64,000 nucleotides of DNA from Myotis daubentonii (GCF_963259705.1 NC_081847.1:86364485-86428484); one strand, 5' to 3'. Shown: positions 1 through 14,280, counted from the first letter of the stretch. A program made the numbers and translations. The notes: generated by a model not told the origin, from the letters alone.

Positions 1-824
1 GGTATCTCATGGTGCTTTTGATTTGCATTTCCCTAATAGCTAATAATGTTGAATATCTCTTCATGTGCTTATTGGTCATTTGTCTGTCTTGTTTGGAGAA
101 ATGTCTACTTAGATCGTTTGTCCATTTTTTAAATTAGGTTGTCTTTTTATTATTGAATTGTAAGAGTTCTTTGTATATTCTGGGTATCAGTCCCTTGTCA
201 GATATATAATTTGAAAATATTTTCTTTTGTTCTTTAGCTTATCTTTCGTTTTCTTGATATGATTTGCAACCCACACCAAAGTTGTTCATTTTGATATCTT
301 TGAGTTTATCTATTCTTTGAATGAGTGTGTTTTTGGTGTCATATCTAAGAAACCATTGACTACTCCAAGGTCCTGAAAATGTATTACTCCTGTGGGTTGT
401 CCTAAGGGTTTTATAGTTCTGGCTCTAAATTTAGGCCTATTACACATTCTTAGTGAATTTTTGTGCATAGTTTAAGGATGTTGATCCAGCTTCGTTCTTC
501 TGCATGAGAATATTCAGTTGTTTCAGCAACCATTTGTCCAAAAGACTGATTCCCTTATCAAATTATCTTGATACCCCTGCTGAAATTAAGTTGACTTTAA
601 ATGTAAAGGCTTATTTCTAGGCTATCAATTGTATTTCATTGATCTGTGTATGTATCCTTATGACAGTACTATTCTGCCTTGATTACTGTAGCTTTGCAGC
701 AAGGTTTGAAATTGGGAAGTGTGAATTCTCTAGCTTTGTTCTTTTTCAGGATTGTTTTGGCTATTGCCACCTGCTGGTATATCCACAGGAATTATATGAC
801 TGGCTTGGAGGATATCAATTTTTA
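1..824 (-). repeat. Ancient L1 3' region, antisense
   Basis: Read on the minus strand this is the familiar end of L1 ORF2/3' UTR: the complement of 1-150 contains the motifs for caaatggccaa, cacatgaaaagatg and gggaaatgcaaatcaaaac in diverged form. It is heavily mutated, with no usable ORF. A SINE is inserted near its right end. Confidence 0.75.
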
Positions 825-1025
825 TAAATATATTTTTATTTATTTTGAGAAGAAGGGAGAGGGAGAGATAGAAACATCCATGATGAGCGAGTCATTGATC
901 AGCTGCCTCCTTCACGCCCCTGCCCCACACTGGGGATTGAGCTCGGAACCTGGACATGTGCCCTGTCAAACCGTGACCTCCAGGTTCATAGTTGACAACC
1001 ACGGTGCCACACCAGCCAGGCGAGC
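825..1025 (-). repeat. Diverged VES-type SINE
   Basis: tRNA-derived vesper-bat SINE in reverse orientation, with the T-rich tail at the left and the decayed tRNA-like head (gccacaccagccaggcgag) at the right. Imperfect target-site duplications ATATCAATTTTTA (812-824) and ATATCAACTTTTA (1026-1038) flank it. Confidence 0.75.
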
Positions 1026-1727
1026 ATATCAACTTTTAATAGTTTTCCTCCCTTTGTAATACTGTAAGCAATAAAAAATTAAATTAAATTTAAAAAAACA
1101 AAAGGAAAAAAAAATAGTTTTCCTGTCTTTTGCATGTAAATGGAGCAGAGAGAGAAGGTATACCTTACTCCTCCATCCTGACTGGAAGTCTTTGGATTAT
1201 TTGTCATTTGACATGAATGAACAGAACATGACAGTGTTGAATATATACTGTCTACCAGACAGAAGTTATTTTGCTCTTATGTAGTAAAGTATGCATTTTT
1301 TAAAAATGCAGATTTTGCAAAATATGGTGACCATGCTGTTTATCACACTCCTCCAAATAACTAGAATGATAAAAGAAGTTGGCTGTATAACTGACCACGA
1401 TCATCAATTCAACCTAAAGAAAGTTCATAGCAATTTGTTTTGAAAGGGTGGGGGTGATTTCTTAACTTTATTTTACACAAAGGAGTTGTTTTTCACAGGG
1501 ACAATAATGCTGATCAACGCTGAATTAGATCAAAGATTCAGAGGCATGTAGCAACCACCGCTGTCCTGATGGTGAAGTGTGTCACTTGGCCAGCTTTCCT
1601 ATATTACAGTGTACATAAAAACTTACATTTTTAAGTTTAAGAGAGGTAAATGAAGCTATAAGTTTTCAATTAGTTGTGCAGTGATTTTTGATGTATGGAA
1701 TCTTTTCTGATGGACTCATAACATTAA

Positions 1728-3578
<1,851 letters not shown>

Positions 3579-4874
3579 AACCTTTACTGTTGGAGCCCTT
3601 AACATTCATTGTCAGGATGGTGGACTGTAACATACAATCCTGTTTATAATCTGAAGATATATATCACTTTCGTTCTGCTTTATCTTTTCATAAAGGGTTG
3701 AACACATGTTTTGCTGCCTTGCTCCTAGCAGACAGAAACTGGATTAACACCCCCCCCCCCCGCCCCGCCCCATTTAGAACTTTTCGGGCATGGCTCAGAA
3801 CTTGAAGGTCAGGAAAAACACATTCTTATTAAATTTACTGCACCAGTTATATATGAAGGAATCATTCCAATCCTGGAAAATTTAGCCCTTTAAAATGTCT
3901 TAGACATTTTTCTATGCAGAACATTGGTATATGTGCTATTCTAAAGAGTAAACTCAATATTACTGATTTTAAAGGCAGAGACGTTCTCAAAGTTAATTCA
4001 CCTGTTATTTTGTGTGCACGTTGTTATTGTTGAGCAGACTTTACTCCAAAATATTGTGCCATGTGGGTGAGTTAATGTTACCAAGAGCAACTTTACTCTG
4101 TGTTTAAAAATAAGACAGTAATGTATTATAATCTTTAATCCAAAATATATTTTCTGCAAGTTAAACTAGTGAAGATGATTTCAATTCAGATTGTCTTGCG
4201 ACTTCATTTTCTTTTCACCAAGGCAAAACACTAATCTCTGTGAATACTGAGAATTCCTTAAAATTATCAGACAAAGAAATACCATTTACAAGTTCAATAG
4301 TTATCCCAGTTGGATAACGATTTCTCGAGTAGTGTAACTTTTCCCTGTTAAGCAGTAGATGTAGTCTATATTTCCAGGCACAGGGTTGGTTACCAAGAAG
4401 CCTAGAAGAGCCATTTTTTTCCTTCATTAATTCATAGGGAAGGGTTTTGTATTTTTAAAAACACTAAAAGCAGTGTCACTCCTCCAGTTCTCCATTCTGC
4501 AAAGGTGGCAGTGCTTAGAGTAAATGATGCGCATTTTGGAAACTGCTAAGTTCTATGTCAGATCCTGTGCGGACTAATGGAAACATTACAGCTCATAATA
4601 GGCAGTTTGGATATTTTTGTACTTGATTTGATGTGACTTCTTTTTCATATACTCTTTAAATCATGTATGCTATGACATTGTTTAAAATTCAGTTTTTGTA
4701 TCTTGGGGCAAGACTGCAGACTTTTTATACCTTTTGGTTTTTCTAAGCCCTTTGCCATCAATGATCATATCAATTGGCGGTGACTTTGTATAGAGATTTT
4801 AAGTAGAAAAGTTGCAAATGTATTGACTGTACCACAGACACAACATGTATGCTTTTTACTTAGCTAGTAGCATA

Positions 4875-4880
4875 AATAAA
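4875..4880 (+). terminator. SMAD4: Candidate proximal poly(A) signal of SMAD4
   Basis: Canonical AATAAA 1.3 kb after the SMAD4 stop codon, which would give a short 3' UTR. It lies just beyond the region preserved in the 16.5-19.6 kb duplicate, so the duplicate lacks it. Confidence 0.4.
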
Positions 4881-7800
4881 ACCGAATCTCAACATACAAA
4901 GTTGAATTCTAGGTTTGATTTTTAAGTTTTTCCTTTTGCACTTTTGAGTCCAACCTCAGTGGCGAGACACCTTCTAGGAAATGGCAGGCAGCAGCCAGCA
5001 CTGCAGCTTTGGTTTCCCCTCGCTCTACCGGGACTGCCCCGGGGACATGAGGTAGCAAGCGTAGAGTTGGTATTTTGAAGTTTTATTTTACTGTAGCAAA
5101 AGTAGGCCTGGTTGTCTCCAAGATAAGTAGGTTGTCTACAGAATACATACTGTGGCATAAAATCAAGGATTGTCTTTCAGACACTTCTACCGTCTGCTTG
5201 GAGGGCCTTTCTAAGCATAATAAGATTCTAAGGTGTGTTCCAAGCTTGAGAACCACTTACGCATGCTGTTATCCCTATATCGGCCTAGATGAACAAGTCT
5301 TCAGCTTCCCTGCTCAGAAGGTGTGCTTAAGACCACCCTAGAAACCAATGGGTTAGCTTATTGCTGTGATTCAAATACAGATTTTGGTCTGAGCTACATG
5401 GCTTTTGTTTTCAAAGTATTTCTCTACCAACATACTTGTACTCTTGAGTACTAACAACTCCTTTTGTTAAAGACCCCATTACAACCTGTGAAAGTTTGAT
5501 GATTTAAGTATTATTGCCAGATTTTTAAAAAGGTATCATTGTTTCATAGAAATTAGTTACCCCATTTTACTGTGAATGAGTAGGAGTAGTGAGAAGAGTT
5601 TTAGAATGGCATATTTAAAAAAATCCAGATTATTTGACTAGAGCCATAAGCATGCTATGATAAAATCTATTGCCTCCTTTTCTATTTTAAGGAAGGTTTT
5701 CATGTTTAATGAAACATGAAATCTTGGTAATCATTTGTGGAAAATATTTGCAAGGAAGTTTGTCTTCAGGCCTAGCCACCTGTCTTGGTTGCTTTCTGCT
5801 AAGAGCCATACAAGTACATAAAAGTATTTGCAGTTATTAATTGCTTTATATTTGTACCCAGATGCAATCACATGCTTTTGAGAAAACATCTAGTATGTTA
5901 TGATCAGTTATTCCTGAGAGCTTAGTTGTTAAATGGTATTTCCATTTCTTAAATGTAGTCATCTTTAATGAGTAAGATAAAGGAATCACTAGGTTTACAA
6001 TTTAGGGGTACAATAGTTTCTGCAGTTCTAAGAATCTGATTATTATAAGGATATGGTTCTGAATGAGTGTTCTCAGCTATTTCATATGTCAAAGACTTTC
6101 AAAATGTTAAATTTCAGTGAAGGCTGAGTGAGAGGTGAACCAAGTACGTACTTTTTCATCCAGTGTGAGGCCCGTTCCACATTGGTCAGTGCCTTTCATA
6201 CTCAAAGGGAATCCTTTATGGTGTTGCCTTTATTTTCCAGGGAGTAGATTCTTTTGTGAGATATAGTCTGTCTCCTTTGTAAAAGTCTGCTACGCCTGGT
6301 ATACAAAGATAATGACAAGAAATCACTGCCATATAACCTTGTTTTTCCAGAAGCATGGCTCCTTTTTATTGACCGACTAAATAGGTCGCCCGTTCCATTC
6401 CTCCTGGAAACACTGCAGGGTTACAGGTTGGTGGTCTGGCTTAAGGACAACCATACTTGAAACACCAGAGTAAACTGAATGCCTAGTAGCTTTTAAAATC
6501 CATTTTTTGTGGGGAAGGGTGTGGCGTCAAGGGAGGTGTTTGTAATAGTAATTTTGAAGGCAAAATATAATGTCCTGTCTTGCAGATGATAAATGTCTTA
6601 TTTTAAAAGTGTATTGCAGTCATCTTCTTTATTGTGCCCATCTGGAGAAGGGAAGTTGTACATTTTCCCAAGCTGCTCTTTCACTATCTGTGGAGGTTAA
6701 AGAATAGAACGTGAGATATTTCTGTTCCTGGTTTGGTGGTGACTGGTTGACAGTTGTCACTCATTAGCTATTATGCAAAATCAGGTTAGTTTACATCTGT
6801 TTTGAGAGTCTTTTGGAAGAAGCAATTTTATTCTGAGTAGGGCAGAATCCTTTTTGTTCATAGTTTTTATAGTTTGCTCCCTTTATCATTGAGTCACTTA
6901 CTGGCATTTTATTTAAGGACAGCAAGTTGGGAAAAGGGTAAATTTAGGTCACGGAGGTGAATGAGCATCTGAAAGCAATTGCCTGTAAAGTCAGTTAACA
7001 ACTCTTTTGTAGATGGGGCTTGACAAAGACCAGCAGATAATAGAATGAAGAAATGCATTCTTTTTCCTTCTAGAGGCAGAAAGCATCATCTTGCAGGTGG
7101 CTCACTGTAAATAATCGCCCCAATCCTCCTTTGCAAGATTATAGAAATAGGCTAGGAGTATCTTTTGTGCAAGCCTTTCCCTTTTTTTTTCTTCTGACAG
7201 CTAGCAAATTTCTCTTCAGATATGTTAGGAAGGATATAAAAAGTTAGTGGCCTTATTCAGAGCGGCATCCTCGAGCCCAGCCTTGTCCCCAGCACTTGTC
7301 CCAGTGTTACTAGGTGGTTTATCTTGTATGGTTGTGAAATGGAATTGTTTGCATAATCCAGACTTGCCTTATTTAAGCAGTAAGACGTTTTTATTTCAGC
7401 CATTTCTTTGATGGAGTTATTTAATATGGTCAGAGAACATACTGGCTATGTTTCTTTTTGTGCCTAGCTCTCTTCCCCAACTTCACGGGGGCGTAGACAG
7501 GGCTGTTTGCCTTTACCAAGTGGTTGCAGACTTGCTGTGGCTTTGAATGTTTCGTTTTTACCCCTCCCCTCTCCCCATCTTCTCCCTCTCTGACAGTGAC
7601 ACTTGCTGTGCGATGTTAGTGTACCTCCCCTAGTACCTCTTCTTCCCTTTCTGATTCATTTTTTCTTCCCCAGCTGCTTGGGCAAGGAAGCCAGATAACC
7701 ACGCTTATTAACACAAATTTCTTCGACTACAAGGGCAAACTGGGACAGGACCTGAGAAGCTTCCTGGACACGACTGAAAGGCCTTCAGTGCTTTGGCGTT

Positions 7801-8424
7801 TGACTGCTTCGAGTGCTTCTTGATTCTTGCTCAGTTTCAGGTTGTTGAGGCAGAGAGAAGTGAGTCATATTCCTATTTTCCCTCTTTGCAAGATTTTTAA
7901 AAGGTTTCATTGCTTCCACTTGAATGCTGCTCACATAAAAATTGGGGTTACAGGGTTACGAAATTAGGTATCAATAGCCAGAGGCAATACCCTTGCCTAG
8001 AAGACACCAACAAAACAAAACAAAACAAAACAAAAACAAAGCTTGGAAAAGGAGAGGATCATTTTTGTTTTGTTTTGGTGTCTCCTTTTGAGCCCTATGC
8101 TCTGGCCTTCCTCCTCCACAGATATTTTTGACCTATAGGTGCCTTTATGAGATTTGAGGGTTTGATATCCTGCCCCAAGGAGTAGCTAAAGTAATTGCTG
8201 ATGTTTTCAGGGATTTTACCATCAGACTTGAGTGAATGAATGAACCTCTTTTTTTTTTTTTTTAAACTAGGAAGGACTGAGGAGATAAGTCTAGTGAAGA
8301 CAATCATTTCTCTTATGGATGTGGATAGTTTTCAGTTTAAGATGCTTCCTCGGTAGGTCTCTGAGCCAGTGCTCTTGTTCAACCTGAGACGAATGACTCC
8401 TGGCTCTCCAGTTGTGCTCTGCCA

Positions 8425-8535
8425 CCAATTTGATGTGTGACCTTGGGCAAGTCATTTACCTTCTTTGGGCCTCAGTTGCCTCATCTGTAAAATGAGGGAG
8501 TTGGACTAGATGCTTTCTTCCAGCTCTGAAGTGTC
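8425..8535 (+). repeat. MIR-class SINE fragment in the SMAD4 3' UTR
   Basis: Contains the MIR core motifs gaccttgggcaagtcattt, cctcagttgcctcatctg and taaaatgaggg, followed by the ggactagatg tail seen in MIR3/THER1-like members. Ancient and exapted into the UTR. Confidence 0.7.
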
Positions 8536-9737
8536 AGTGGCCTTGCCTACCTTGCAGCAGTGTTAGAGTTCTTCCTGCCCTTGGCTCTGCTGTCTGAGGG
8601 GGCTTTTTACTTGTTTCTACATTATTTGAATGAGCCTAGGCTTGAGATTTTATTACTATTCTCCTATGGACAGAAAGTTACATAATACGTCCCTAAGACT
8701 TAAATTCAACCAAAGGCCTAGCACTACCGTGGGGCTGCCATAAACACTTAAAAAAAAATAGAGAGGGGGGGAAAGCCTTCATTTTATTTTCCCCTCGTCT
8801 CTGTTGGAGGCTTAGTAAGGCTTTTTTTGAGTCATGACATTCTAACTTTTGGGTTGGTATGTGTGTGACAGCATCCCCTTAAGGGCTGTGCTGGTAATTT
8901 TTTTGTTTAACTGAAATGGATTGTAAATGCCTAATGATAGTAGAGGTCATTACTTTGGGTCTTTGGTTTTTTTAACTCTTCTATGCTTAGAACAGGGACA
9001 TGCCTTTGAACTGCATCAATTAAAATGGTTTGTACAACTCATTGAAACATAGTGGATGATTATTCACTTTATTCTTGGCTCTTTTTAGTCCATTTTAATT
9101 AGAAGACTTTTGGCTGGAGCATTTCTTTCAGAGTTCTCTTCCAGCCCATCGTGGATGAGTGTAACTAATGAACTGGGCTTTTACAAGGACCTGAGAGCCT
9201 TCATTAGGGCTGGGTCAAGGGTGGGCGTTGGGGAGTCCTGGTAGAGGCCAGCTCTGGTAGCTGGGCAGGAAGGGATGGAACCAGCTGCTGTTGCTATGGC
9301 TGCTAGTCACTGATAGAAGGACTCATGGGTTTGAATTGGTGAAAAGGCTAAACATGGAGTCGGCAGACTTCCTCCAGGTGTTGGGTTCTGGCCAGTGCCT
9401 CAGACATGTGATGTAAGGGAAAAGTGTGAATGCTTGTTGATGAAACCTTGGTGGGCTGCAGAACCATTTGGAGGAAGTAGCTGGGGGTTGGAACAGATTT
9501 GGGCGTGGCTTTCCCAGCTCTGCCTCCTCCCCTGAACTCAGAGGAGGGCAGCTACGCTAAAGCTCAGAGGAGCCACGCTGAGCTTCTGCTTTGAGGAAAC
9601 CGGCCAGCTCAAGTGCCAAGCGTTCTCTGTGGCTTTCTGTATACTTTCTCCCTGGGTGAAGTCTGTGGCTAACAAATAGTTGAACCTTTCCTGAGAACTC
9701 TGTAACAAAGTATGTTTTTGATTAAAAGAGAAAGCCA

Positions 9738-9743
9738 ATTAAA
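9738..9743 (+). terminator. SMAD4: Candidate distal poly(A) signal of SMAD4
   Basis: ATTAAA, with a second ATTAAA at 9721, about 6.16 kb after the stop codon and followed by a T- and GT-rich region at 9755-9790. The use of this site is inferred; no transcript evidence is available here. Confidence 0.5.
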
Positions 9744-9769
9744 TCATTATGTGCTCATTCTTTTTCTTA

Positions 9770-10314
9770 AGCTTGTGGATGTCTTGGATTTGGAAAGAGT
9801 GCCTCATCACTGAGAATTCTCGAATTTGAGGGCAATATTTCCTTCATTGCTCTCTGACCACTGAAATGGGAAATACAGCATTTCAAACTATGACCATGGG
9901 GAACAATCCCCATTCTTTTCTCATTTCTAAAAGGAGAGTGGAGTCCTGGTGGTTGGAGATGTGGGTGCCAAGGCTTGAATGAAAGGTTTCTTACCTCATG
10001 CCTCCCTAATCCCATTCCTGTTTCTTAGCTCCTTTTTTCTGGGTTTACCTTCATTTTTCTAAATAGCATAATCATGTTGACATTTCTTGATTTTGAGGGG
10101 AAAAGAAGTAGAGAGCCATTGACTTGCTACTCTAAAAAAATGAGGATTTAGCTGTCTCACATCATCACTACCCCATCAATTCTTATTCACCACTGGGATT
10201 AAATTATAACTTTTGATTCACTATTTAAGCTGAGCCACTTGGTGTACTTTCTTTTGTTTAACGTCTTTTTATGTTTTTTGCTTTTCTCCTGAAATTCATT
10301 GCCTTATATTTTAA
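9770..10314. other. Start of intergenic region, nothing recognised
   Basis: AT-rich single-copy-looking sequence between the presumed SMAD4 mRNA end and the first Helitron. I see no gene, RNA or young repeat. Confidence 0.5.
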
Positions 10315-10787
10315 CTAGAGGCCCAGTGCACAAAAATTTGTGCACTCGGCGGGGGGGGGGGGGGGAGGTCCCTCAGCCCGGCCTGTGCCCTCTCTCAGTC
10401 TGGGATCCCTCAGGGGATGACCACCTGCTGGCTTAGGCCCACTACCTGGGGGATTGGGCCTAAGATGGCAATCAGACATCCCTCTGGCAGCCCGGTAGCC
10501 CTTGGGGGATGCCCACTTGCCAGCAGGGAGCAGACCTAAGCTGCAGTCGGACATCCTTAGCGCTGCTGAGGAGGCAGCAGAGGCTCCCACTACCACCGCT
10601 GTACTGGCAGCCATCAGCCTGGCTTGTGGCTGAGCAGAGCTCCCCCCTGTGAGAGCCACTGACCACCAGAGGGCAACTCCTGCATTGAGTCTGCCCCCTG
10701 GTGGTCAGTGTGTGTCATAGTGACCAGTCATTCCCAGTCTTTCTGCTGTTAGGGTCAGTTTTCATATTACCCTTTTACTATATAGGA
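10315..10787 (-). mobile_element. HeliBat-like Helitron, right unit of a composite
   Basis: Non-autonomous Helitron in reverse orientation. The 3' terminus CTAG is at 10315-10318, followed by the hairpin gtgcac-aaaaatttgtgcac, and the 5' terminus (complement TCCTATATAGTAAAAGG) ends at 10787. Flanking A and T fit Helitron insertion between A and T. Internal hallmarks are a G-run of about 18 after the hairpin and an inverted pair of CCACCAG-type motifs at 10660-10707. There is no ORF for a Rep/helicase. It abuts another Helitron without spacer. Confidence 0.85.
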
Positions 10788-11545
10788 TAGAGGCCTGGTG
10801 CACGGGTGGGGGCTGCCTGGTTTGCCCTGAAGGGTGCCCCAGATCAGGGTGGGGGTCCCGCTTGGATGCCTGTCCAGCCTGGATGAGGGGATGTTGGCTG
10901 TTTGCAGCTGATCACACCCCCTTCAGGGTGGGCATCCCCACTGGGGTGCCTGGCCAGCCTGGATGAGGGGATGATGGCTGTTTGCAGCTGGTCACACCCC
11001 CTTCAGGGTGGGGGTCCCCACTGGGGTGCCTGGCCAGTCTGGGTGAGGGGCTGAGGACCATTTTCAGGCTGGCAGGTGACTGAAGCTCCCAACCTCTCCT
11101 TTTTTTCTTTTTTCTTTTTTATTCTGGGATTTATTTACCTTTTATGGCCATCACTGGAGCTGAGAGCCGGCTTTAGCTCTGAGGCTCGGCTCCAGCTCTG
11201 AGACCTCAGCTGCTGAAAGCAGGTATCTGGGTTTGTTTGGGTTCTATAATTGTAACACTTGCGGTCCTCTTGCTCCAGCTCTGACGGCTGAAAGCAGGTT
11301 TCTGGGGATTGTTTAGCTTCTATAATTGCAACATAGTTGCTTAGAGTGCAAGCTCAGAGGCCGGCAGCGGCAGGCGGGGAACATTGGCTTCCTCCATCAC
11401 TGGAGCAAGCAAGCCTCCTGTTCACTTCAGCTGCCTGGCTGCCGGCCGCCATCTTGGTTGGCAGTTAGTTTGCATATCTCGCTGATTAGCCAATGGGAAG
11501 GTTAGCAAAGTTATGGTTAATTACCATGTTTATTATTAGATAGGA
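10788..11545 (-). mobile_element. HeliBat-like Helitron, left unit of a composite
   Basis: Directly adjoins the previous element. The 3' end reads (minus strand) gtgcaccaggcctcta without the left hairpin arm and with CTAG reduced to CTA. The body has several 'cctgaagggtg...tggccagcct' type internal repeats of about 70 bp. The 5' end (complement TCCTATCTAATAATAAAC) is at 11545. The same two-unit arrangement, with the same internal junction, recurs at 16990-18261. Confidence 0.8.
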
Positions 11546-11560
11546 TTTGCTCATTTTTCT

Positions 11561-11789
11561 TTTTTAAATTTTTTAAAAATTTTTTTTTATTGATTTCAAA
11601 GAGGAAGGGGGAGGGAGAGCAACAGAAACATCAGTGATGAGAAAGAATCATTGATTGGTTACCTCCTGCACACCCCCCACTGGGGATCCAGCCCACAACC
11701 CGGGCATGTGCCCTTGACCAGAATCGAACCTGGGACCCTTCAGTCCACAGGCGAACGCTCTATCCACTGAGCCAAACCGGGTAGGGCTA
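11561..11789 (-). repeat. VES SINE
   Basis: Full-length tRNA-derived SINE in reverse orientation: T-rich tail, complement of gattctctctcatc region, B-box complement ggaatcgaac-like (gaatcgaacctggg) and head gccaaaccgggtagggc. Target-site duplication ATTTGCTCATTTTTCT occurs at 11545-11560 and 11790-11805. Confidence 0.92.
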
Positions 11790-11805
11790 ATTTGCTCATT
11801 TTTCT

Positions 11806-12533
11806 ATGTAGCTCTCATTTTAGCCCAGCTTTGCCACAGAACGCTGACATTCCTGTCATCGTGGGCATATCAACTAGCCTTTCAGCTCCACTCTGTCACG
11901 ACCCTCCTGGAGGTGGCCTCTGCCTCGCTGCTTCTGTGACAGGCTCACCTCAGAGTTGTCAAACACGGACATCTCTTCACCGTGAATGACAGGATTCTTG
12001 GGACCAGAAGGTGAAGGGGGTGGAGAGGGATATGACACCTTAGTGAGTTGCCAGTAACAACCTAGAGAAGTGAGCCAGGCAAAGGCATTCTTCAAAGAGA
12101 AACGTAGCACGTGGAACAGGGGATTTGAAGTGGGTCAGGTGGCCACGCCTCTCCGCAGGCAGCCAGCTGATGGCCCTCGGACTCAGGGCTTTGAGTAGGG
12201 ACCGTGACAGCTGGCATCATCGGCTGAAATCCGAGTAGCCTGGTGGGCCTCTAATGTAGCCAGCAGTTGGCCCGGCAGTAGGAGCCATGGGAGCACCACT
12301 GCACCGGGGTGTCCAGCTCTCCTGTGCTACCCAAGATTCCTTATCATTTTGTAAATATCCCCATTTGCTAGAGTTCTTGGCAGTCAAACTTAAAGTAAAA
12401 GAGAACCATGTAATATTTGATAAATAAAAATGGACGAACCTAATCTATATGCTGTGGAGAGTAATAAGGACAAACACACACTCACTCCCCAGTCTTCAGA
12501 ACTAGAACACGGGGAAGGGTTCTGTGAGGACAA
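11806..12533. other. Intergenic, nothing recognised
   Basis: Moderate-GC sequence before the first GC-rich duplicate. ORFs of 65-78 codons on both strands look random. No repeat recognised. Confidence 0.45.
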
Positions 12534-13622
12534 TCTCAGGTGACCTCCTAGCTAGGCTGGCAGCTGACAGCACCTGGAGGCAGCCTAGGACCTGGGGTTT
12601 CTCCTCCCGGCTCCTCCCACCTCTTCTACCGCTGCTTTAAGCGCCAGTTTCTGTGTCTGTGAAACACTGGCGGCACACGGAGCATCTTAGGGTTGATGTG
12701 AGGAGAAACTGAGGCAGGTGTGTGTGAAGTGGACGACAATGTGCCTGGTGTATAGGAAGGGGCTAATGAAGGTTAGCTGTCCTCACCTGCATCACCCTCA
12801 GATCCTTAACGGGAACCCGGGGTTTGGGGGCTGCCCTGACCTTTGACCTGCACGGGCCTGGCTGTCAATCCAGCCCAGGGAAGGGGCTGTTTTGCGTCCT
12901 CCTGGGGGCGCTGGTGACCTCCGCCCCTCACCCCTGCACTCTCTCCCGCACCCCAACCCCAGCGCGGCTGTGCGGGGAGCCTGTGACCAGTCTCGGCCTG
13001 GCTGCCAGGAGCTTGGGCAGCAGCGGCGGGAGCTCAGGTGCAGGGCGAGGAAGCCCTTTGCCTGGCGGCTCGCCTTCCCCAGGGCCTCTGACTCCGCAGA
13101 ACTGCCCGCGGGAGCCGGGGAGCCGGGAAGGGGCTGGCGGCGGGGTGTTTGCGGGGCCACAGCAGGCACAGGGCACAGGCCGCCTGCGGGGAGGGAGGCA
13201 GAGGGCGGGCAGTCGGGGCATTTAGCTGGCCGGGGCCGGGGCCTGGTCTGTCCCCAGGAGGAGCCGGGGCGCGGCGCTGGGCAAGCTGGGAGGGGACAGG
13301 TGTCAGCAGGCCCAGCCGAGGGCGGGGCGGGGCGCGGCCGGTGGCGGGGAGGGTCCGGGGAGGGAGGAAGGGGGCGGCCAGGGAACCGGGAGAGAAGCGG
13401 GGAGGCGCGGGTGCGGGCGTTCCGCTTCCTGCGATGACCACCAGGGGTCGCCATCGTCGCGCGAAGGCGGCGGGCGTGTCTGCCCCTCGAGGCTCCTCCT
13501 TCCGCCGCCCCTGCCGCAGCTCCTGCGTGAGGTCGTCCTGGGAAGGGGGTACAGGGGGGCACACGGGGTCCCCGCCTCCTGGAGCCGCTCGCCCTGTACC
13601 AAAGCCCGATGGCGGAGGTCTG
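12534..13622. repeat. GC-rich segmental duplicate, copy B
   Basis: Block of about 1.09 kb that is repeated in direct orientation at 22258-23362 with only a handful of differences. Right edge: both copies read gatggcggaggtctg and then diverge. The part after about 12880 is CpG-rich and resembles a CpG island, with cgccatcgtcgcgcgaagg at 13448. It contains a CTCF-like CCACCAGGGGTCGC at 13439-13452. Long ORFs overlap in several frames on both strands, as expected from composition, and I assign no protein. It could be an orphan CpG island or promoter; no TATA or gene start is evident. Confidence 0.85.
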
Positions 13623-14119
13623 CGCAGAGTGTGCTGGCCGCCGCCCACAGACCCGTGGGCTGGCCACCTGCTGCCACCTGAGGCCGGAGCCAGACTAACA
13701 CCCCTGCTCCTGAAAACCCAGAGTTTGACACGTTAAGGATCTTTATTTCCTTGTTGCAAGGACTCCTGGGAGGTAGCTATGACAGCGGTCATTTTAGTCC
13801 ACAAGAGCCTGGGTCTTGCGGTGGCGCTAAGCTGGCCCGCGCTTGCCCAGAATCAGGACGGTGCCCCGCTCCTGAGCGCTGGCCTCCCGGGAGGTCTGCA
13901 GGCTCCTGAGCCCCTTCCCCTCTTGGGGCCCAAGTGGGCTCAGAGGCGCCAGGAGCCTCCCGGATGCCAGCGGCGTGGCTCTCAGGGCATCCGAGCGAAG
14001 GCGTTACCCCCACCGCCACCCCAGCCTCGGCTCCCCTGGGAGCCCAGCTTTACTGACCGGTGGGGACTCCCTCCCAGCAGGGCGAGCTCCAGGCAGAGGG
14101 CGCTCCAGAGCCAGGCCCA

Positions 14120-14280
14120 GGAGGCAGGAGGAGCACAACTAACATTTAGGGAGCGCCTGCTGTGGGACAGGCACTGTTCTAGGCATGTTACCTCCAGTTA
14201 CTCATTAATCCTCTCAAAAACTTTAAAGGGAAGGTCATCACTGATTTAAGACAGGAAAGCGAGGCGCAGAGATTGAAGTC
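14120..14280 (-). repeat. MIR SINE fragment
   Basis: Antisense MIR: motifs aacatttagggagcgcctgc, ggacaggcactgttctaggc and cattaatcctctcaaaaac match the complement of the MIR consensus. Confidence 0.7.

Larger units (their letters stand above)
3579..9765 (+). other. SMAD4: SMAD4 3' UTR (long form)
   Basis: Non-coding sequence after the SMAD4 stop, almost free of young repeats, consistent with the long (over 6 kb) 3' UTR known for mammalian SMAD4. Candidate poly(A) signals are AATAAA at 4875-4880 for a shorter form, and ATTAAA at 9721-9726 and 9738-9743, followed by a T/GT-rich stretch, for the long form. The end near 9.76 kb is inferred from the signal and from the expected UTR length. The ORFs of 60-90 codons inside it do not resemble proteins. 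Confidence 0.6.

Noticed and set aside
10315..11545. Autonomous Helitron coding for Rep/helicase
   Set aside because: No long ORF with Rep or helicase motifs; only ends and short non-coding interior.
12798..13667. 289-codon minus-strand ORF (and a 282-codon one at 22523-23371)
   Set aside because: Located in CpG-rich duplicated DNA with equally long ORFs in other frames on both strands; low-complexity Pro/Arg/Ala composition, no domain, no conserved start context.
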